Below, in pieces: positions 58,120-64,000 of a stretch of 64,000 bases of DNA; the stretch's first letter is position 1; every line of letters begins with the position of its first letter. The notes below the pieces were generated by a model, which was not told the DNA's origin, made no database searches, and saw only the letters and a list, made by a program, of their open reading frames with translations. The translations under genes and the position numbers were made by a program. This DNA comes from Myoxocephalus aenaeus (Eukaryota; Chordata; Actinopteri; Perciformes; Cottidae). The stretch is from positions 4,556,001-4,620,000 of the forward strand of contig JBAMJR010000031.1 of assembly GCA_038501785.1 (NCBI GenBank), given 5' to 3'.

Positions 58120-58750
58120 CCTTTCGGCAGATATCCACAAAATGACTTATTCTTCTTGAAGTTAATGATCCGACTCAAACCGCTACGCCACAGGTACCGG
58201 GGAGAGAAAGTTCATGATGAACGTGTCTTACAATTCGTGCGTAAAACAATGCGCAAAAAGTTCAGCTCCTCGTGCAAAACAAGACTCTGGGAAAGCAAAC
58301 GTAGGTGGAGTGGATGACAGCATCAGCTGCACTGTAGTAACCCTGTCCATAAAAAAAAAAAATCCCCCAACCCGTTCCCGGCGCGTATTCTTCCTCTCTA
58401 CTTTTCTCCGGGCAACAAAGATCCTCACAAACACCCACAGTCAACACCCAGCGGTTGCGGGGTAAGAATGGAGCCTTTTAAAATGCAGTTCTTCTCTTTG
58501 TGTCCCTGCGTCCCGATTGTGAATGCCGTCTGTCCTCTGTGTGACAAGAGACCTCTCCACGAAAGGGCATCGCCTCTGCGGGAGGGATCGGCACAACTAG
58601 TCCACTGTGTGCGCCCTGACGCTCCCCAACTCGGCGCTAAATTAACCCCTACGACGCGCCCCTGGTGATGGTAATGAACTTTCAAAAGGGAAGAAAGGGG
58701 GAGGAAAGAGGGAGAGATTACTGTAGCACCCCTTACGCCCCTTTTAAACA
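58120..58750 (-). promoter_or_regulatory. rtkn: Probable main rtkn promoter and 5' UTR
   Basis: The stretch upstream of the rtkn first coding exon is richer in CpG than its surroundings (for example cccggcgcgtattc, gcgccctgacgctccc, tacgacgcgcccc). No TATA box in a clear position was seen. The extent is inferred from composition only. Confidence 0.5.
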
Positions 58751-59785
58751 AATAAATAGCAAATGCCACACCACCACACAAGCATAGCTGGGTGGGAAGC
58801 TTTGTTCTTTTTACTGGCTTGATAATAAATGGTGAAATTATAACGGTGTCAGCTGGCGCTTCATGAGGGGAGTGAAAATGAACACCCAGAGATGTAATCT
58901 ATCAGTAACCGAAGAAAGTGTGGTACATTAAAACTACAAGGGCGATTCTGGGGGAATTAAAATCCTTCCATAGTTAAAGAAGGGATTCGTTTAAAACAAG
59001 AATAAGTGTATTGCTGTTAAAAATTGATAAACTGAAAATGCACTTACTTGAGGAATAAATGACATGCCTTATATATCTTGGTAGACCACAGGGTCACATG
59101 CATTTGTCAAAGTCAAATGCATATTTCATAGCGCAGATCCCCAGTGTCACAGATCCTTTCAATCTTTTATATTTAACCTTTTTAAAATATTAATTAAATT
59201 CTCTACTGGCATGTTTTTTTTTTTTTTTTTACCAACAACAAAAATATCGGCTCCTAAAAGATGCGTCAACTTTACATTCAGAGGGATAGTTAGATGTAAC
59301 AAAAATACAAGGAAGGTGTATTTAAAGTTAGAAACCTTTCCCAACTAACAAAAAAAATTAAAAGTCCACAGTCCCCTTCCCATCTCGGCAGCTGTTTGTT
59401 GGCCAGCGTCTTCTGTTCTCAAAACAAAAGAATAAAAAATAAAAAATAAACTTTACTCCATGTGACTTTCAGCCATAACCCGTAGTGATGGTTCCGTTTC
59501 TGGTTTATGGACAATCTGCCTTCGCTCTTCAGAACACGCCAAGTATAAGAGCACTGAGACCCAAACGGTCCTCTCCGGTGCGTTAATCCTGGACCTCACA
59601 GCTGTTGTGTGATGTGTCTTCCTCGTGGCGTTGGTGAGACCACGCTGCGCAAACCAAGCCGACAACTCTATAGGAAACCGGCGTCACTGCTCAGAGAGGC
59701 GCATTCATTATTAAAGCACCACGAGGAAGAATTGTTTGTTGTATTGTTAAGTATTAGGATGATTTTCTTGATAAAAGTCACGTTG

Positions 59786-59786
<1 letters not shown>

Positions 59787-59850
<64 letters not shown>
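59787..59850. repeat. (CA)n microsatellite
   Basis: About 32 CA units. Confidence 0.96.
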
Positions 59851-59852
<2 letters not shown>

Positions 59853-60201
59853 TTTATTGCTCTTGAGGTGGAAAGAGAAATAGTTGAGGTGCGTGCACAG
59901 AGGAAAGGTTATAGGCATTCAGGGATTGAGTGTGTGTCTGTGACATTCGAGTCACAGTGTATAGATTCATATGCAGTCAGTCCCCTCTGAAAGTCGATCT
60001 GGCATGCTGCTGAACTAGACAAATATTCACTTAACAAAAACTCAAATTGCCTTGAACACTATAATGCATTGTGTTAAAACAAGCCTTTAATTAAGTGATA
60101 CAGTTTTTCTCGCAGCTGTATGTATAACATGTATTTTAATGAATTAACAAGCTATAATGTATTATTCCAGTGTCACTTAATCCTTTTAGTCTCTCTTTTA
60201 C

Positions 60202-60221
60202 AGCAGCAGCAGCAGCAGCAG
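60202..60221. repeat. (CAG)6 trinucleotide run
   Basis: Six CAG units in non-coding DNA, followed closely by two further ctgcag words. Confidence 0.85.
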
Positions 60222-61719
60222 AACATGCTGCAGGTTAATCCCCCTGCAGTAAAACACAAAGACTGACACCTTGTGATAAAAGCCTAGAGGCTGAACAAAA
60301 ACAGACAGAAAACAGCTATTATCTCAATGACAGGGCACGCTGGCAGGCAGGCGGCTAGCACAAACAGAGCATCGCTGCCTCTTGGCCAGGAGCCACCGAG
60401 GACGAGGCAGGCTCAGGTACTCAGGGACATTTGATCAGCGGTTAGTGCAGAGGCCTAACAGCTTTAGGCCTGACTGGGTTTTCTGTTGTGTTTAATAGTG
60501 ATTACCTACTGATGGGATGGTGGATTAGCAGCTTGGTCTGACTGTAGCGGGGCCAGATGTGCTAATTGTCTGCCTAAAGTGACGTGAAACCAATATATTA
60601 CACAATCAGTTAATCCAACGCTAACTCCAAGGTTTGATCAAAGCAGGGGTGGATTAGGATACGTGCACAAGTTTTGAGAGGGTTGGACTGCTTTCAAGAC
60701 AATAGCCGGTGTGTTTCTTGTTTCTGAACGGATGTGTGGAGGGATACTTCCTGCACATACAATTAATCAGCTGGAGACGGAGCTGAGAATTACGCAGCAA
60801 AAAACAAAGATACATTACAGACAAGTGTTATATGTGTTTGCCGTGGAGGAAAGAAACGGTATTCATTATATTATTATATTTTCCTTTTTTAAAGCGTCAG
60901 TTGTTGGTCATCAGGCTGATGATGTTTTGGGCAAGTGAGCATGGAAGGAAATGCTATAGAGACAAATGGACTCAATACAATTTAATAAAGATGAAAGTAA
61001 ATTAGTAAAAATTACACATTTCTTATTGCAAATATAATATAATTATTTTATGTTTTAATCACCTACTTTTGGTACCAAGATCAAGGAACTCAGTAGAGCA
61101 AATCTGATGGTGCAAGAAAAACAAGCTTGACATTCAAATAAGTTGCAAACGGCGAACATTTCACCATATTATCTCAACCAATTTATTTGGACTATGGTAA
61201 AGGTCAAAGTTGAACCCAGAAGTCGGACCGTAAACTATGACTGTCATTTAGATTGCCTTCAAGTAAGTTTTTCTAAACAGGATGCTTTTAGATCTCTGCA
61301 AAAGAAGTTTGGATTATTGAATGTCATTGTTACCAAAACGATAGGAATAAAAAGGCAAAAGCTATTAAAAACAGACACTAGTTGTAATACATTATCATCA
61401 ACTTTATGCTTTACAATAGAGATTATGCCCAGTGTTCAGACAGGCAGTATATGAAAGATGAAAAAGAGCAGCGAGGAGACCCATATGATACGAGTGTAAA
61501 GAAAACAAAACACACTGATGAGTATCACACAAATGTAATTTTCATCTTCTGATCAGCACTATCTTACAGCCTCAGATACCAACTCCATCTTTTTTCTTCA
61601 CAACTGTAGAGCCTCTGCTGAAGGTTAAAAGCTGCATTTGGTCTTACTCAGTGTGGCAGCAGAACAGGGCAGGGAAACGGGAAAGGGCCGCCGGGCCCCA
61701 AACCACAACAAAGAGCCTT

Positions 61720-61748
61720 GACTGTCATCTGGAGTCTAGATGACAGTC
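61720..61748. repeat. Perfect inverted repeat (11-bp arms, 7-base loop)
   Basis: gactgtcatct at 61720-61730 is exactly complementary to agatgacagtc at 61738-61748. Nested tctaga words continue to the right. No T-run follows, and nothing indicates a terminator. Confidence 0.85.
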
Positions 61749-62975
61749 TAGATTCTAGACCCAATCTGAAAACTGAACCCCGCCCACATCCCAACTCCCA
61801 CTCGCTAACTGAGGCACAAGGACACAAACCCCCACTTAGATATACAAATACACACCCAGGCATAAACAGACGTAAACTAACACTCTGTGAGCCTTGTGAA
61901 CATAGTGCGCACACACTGAACATGTGGCAGAAGTGTCTAAAAATACAAGACTAATGCAGTTGATCGAGGTGTGTCTTTCTGATTGTGGCCTGCCAAGCAA
62001 ACGTCGTCCCTGTTGTTTCACACGGAGGACAAAAAATCCAAATAAGAATTATTACAGAACTTTTTCCTCAGGGTGTTTGTACACTGTCAGACAGTTGATG
62101 GCACAAAGACAGTGAGGGAATAAGAGTCATTTTTCAACTGATTTATAGTCACACACTGAAAATGGGATCTTCCAAAGCGCCAGATTACACATCTGTTCCT
62201 GTGAAATTCATCCCAACAGCCTCAACCGAGTTGAATATCACAGGGCTTCAGTTACATGGCAGTGTCACGGCAGGCATTGGGCCACAGCTGTTTGACTTGA
62301 TGACAGCAAGGTGTGACGAGCCGTGAGACCAGACGCATCATGGAGAAATCCCCTCGGAGGTCAGTTCTCAGTTATAGAGCATGGAAAACCTGTGCTGACA
62401 GCTATGCAGTCATAAGTCAGAGACACACAGACGGAGTAATGACATTGTAAATCTCATCGACAGTCTACCTTGTTATTAGATGTATCACTTTCTGCCTGTA
62501 ATGGCTGAGTGATTCAACTTCTTCTGTAAGATTACATACAGGGGATGTTATGGCGATGTCATAAAGAACGTTCTACTCTATATCCATCATCAAAATCTGA
62601 GTAATACTGCAAATGAAATGTCAGACATGGACCCACAAATCATGAAGATGGTGCTCTTCTTCTACAGGAAATTCCATATTGAAGAAAAGGATGTATGCGT
62701 CACAGTCGGTGGATTAGTTTAGAAAAGCTGGAGGGAAAGCTTCATCACACACACAGCAATAACAGAACAGGGAGTCTTTTTAGCACCTGGTTTGAGGGGC
62801 CATCTTATTTCTCAACATAACCCCTTAAAGAGCACGCATGCACGCACAGCACAGCACTCTGGCTGCTGCCCAGAATCATTGCTGACTTTCAGGAACTCTA
62901 CCACAGCCTGTCACAGGAGACTGCAGCATCTCATCACTCTGAAGAACCGGGGTGCTCAGTGAAAGAGAAACTCAC

Positions 62976-63022
62976 TCATTAGGCAATTCATCTCCATCGA
63001 TTTCCACCCTCAGGGGTGCAGG
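62976..63022 (-). CDS. Weak candidate internal exon, minus strand
   Basis: On the minus strand, the acceptor-like ctctgatattgcacag is followed by 47 bases with one open frame (PAPLRVEIDGDELPN plus two bases) and a good donor AATGA|GTGAGT. The other two frames are closed. The peptide is protein-like but too short to name, and no partner exon was found in the window. Confidence 0.25.
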
Positions 63023-64000
63023 CTGTGCAATATCAGAGACAGATATGAGTTGATTTAAGAGGATATGTACACTGAGGCAATACATTTAGTATCTAATCAT
63101 ACAAATGTTTTTCTTAAACTACTATTAATGACTGTAAGGTGAATATGAAGTGAATATAAAATCTATAGGAAAAGTTATTAAGAGAGAAAAGGTGAGTCTT
63201 TGGCTCTTGGATTGCAGCAGGATCTGAAATGGAGCAATGGCTCCCTCTGCAGAGCAGAAACAGCATCACAGCAAGATGTGCCACTGTGAAACAATTCAAC
63301 AGTCCGGGAAGTTGCAGAGTAAAAAAAAGTAATAATAATAATAATTACATCCATTCATATTATTAATTATCATTAAGTTAATATGTATGTCCACACAAAT
63401 GTGTTAATACATAATTGTTGAATGATATAGCTGTGCTCCACCAAAGACATTCTTGTGTGACTCACATCTCAAACACTCACTAATTGATTTAATTGACAGA
63501 TACCTATAAAGTAAGTTTCTCCACACAAATCATACAAACCCCCAATTTTAAATCGTCTGTGTAGCATAAAAAGTGTTCATAGGTTTTTTGGAAATAAGTC
63601 ATTCAGCCTGAAACATAAAAATAGTCGACTAAGATCAAAATGACCGATGAGTAGACTAAGAGGGTGCAGCTCTATTTATAATAGACTAAGAAAGAAAGTA
63701 ATGTGCTAGTATTCCTTTCCAAGCAGAACCAGACATGAGACTAATCTGTAATAGAGAGGGACAGAACAAAACAAAACTCATTGTTCTTTATATAAATATT
63801 AAAAAAAAGAATGTTGCACTTTTATTTGCCGTGACGTCACTTCTGCCAGATCATAATAAGTATTTTAGAGGAGCTCAGACCGAGAGGCTGCTGTTTATAG
63901 TAAAAGTCTGTCTGGGTAAAATTTAAAATGGGAGCCACAAATGTAAACATCTGCAGAAACAATATAGGAACGTAAATATTTGCAGAGGAGACATTAGGGA

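Larger units (their letters stand above)
58751..64000. other. Upstream flank of rtkn, no confident gene
   Basis: Apart from microsatellites, an inverted repeat at 61720-61748, a (CAG)6 run at 60202-60221 and the weak exon candidate at 62976-63022, I see no coding sequence. The open frames present are short and have no family features. Confidence 0.6.

Noticed and set aside
61648..61923. Minus-strand 91-codon frame ending near a donor-like gtaaga
   Set aside because: Cys/Ser/Leu-rich with no family signature, no acceptor and no supporting neighbour exon.
63114..63299. Minus-strand 61-codon frame with a hydrophobic, signal-peptide-like start (AVMLFLLC)
   Set aside because: No usable donor follows in frame, the rest is AT-rich and unlike protein, and the hydrophobic core coincides with a pyrimidine tract. 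It was considered as a first exon for the candidate at 62976 but no phase-consistent junction was found.

Overview
This is eukaryotic DNA, most likely from a spiny-rayed (percomorph-type) teleost fish. Three things point there: compact split genes whose proteins closely resemble vertebrate LYSMD3, POLR3G, MBLAC2 and rhotekin; very dense (CA/TG)n microsatellites; and remnants of teleost-style tRNA-derived SINEs and hAT-like DNA transposons. There is no bacterial gene organisation, CRISPR array, rRNA or recognisable tRNA. Assignments were made by reading the sequence and from remembered family features, not by a database search.

Layout. (1) 1-9.6 kb: no coding exon recognised; microsatellites and some non-repetitive stretches that look enhancer-like. 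A candidate untranslated first exon on the minus strand ends at a textbook donor at 9626, next to a GC-richer promoter-like zone. (2) 10.7-15.1 kb: lysmd3 on the plus strand (untranslated first exon, two coding exons). (3) 15.3-18.2 kb: polr3g on the minus strand, seven coding exons, converging on lysmd3. (4) 18.2-18.9 kb: a short shared promoter, then mblac2 on the plus strand (three coding exons, to 21347). (5) 22.2-58.1 kb: rtkn (rhotekin) on the minus strand. Ten coding exons lie in 23.9-31.5 kb, then a 26.5 kb first intron, then the first coding exon at 58.02-58.1 kb; a second possible first exon lies at 46.86 kb. (6) 58.1-64 kb: upstream of rtkn, mostly featureless; one weak candidate exon at 62976-63022.

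The spliced reading frames close exactly: lysmd3 323 aa, polr3g 213 aa, mblac2 276 aa, rtkn 682 aa. The genes are not an operon and do not form one pathway: a LysM membrane protein, an RNA polymerase III subunit, an acyl-CoA thioesterase of the metallo-beta-lactamase fold, and a Rho effector. The lysmd3-polr3g-mblac2 block, including its convergent and divergent orientations, matches human 5q14.3; the adjoining rtkn lies elsewhere in human (2p13).

I saw no convincing undescribed system. The points most worth checking are a GC-AG intron in rtkn, the two rtkn first exons, a long CA repeat beside the polr3g exon 1 donor, a 16-bp CRE palindrome in the lysmd3 promoter, a hAT-like element with an almost perfect 8-bp target duplication, and the unassigned splice-like exons at 9.6 and 63.0 kb.
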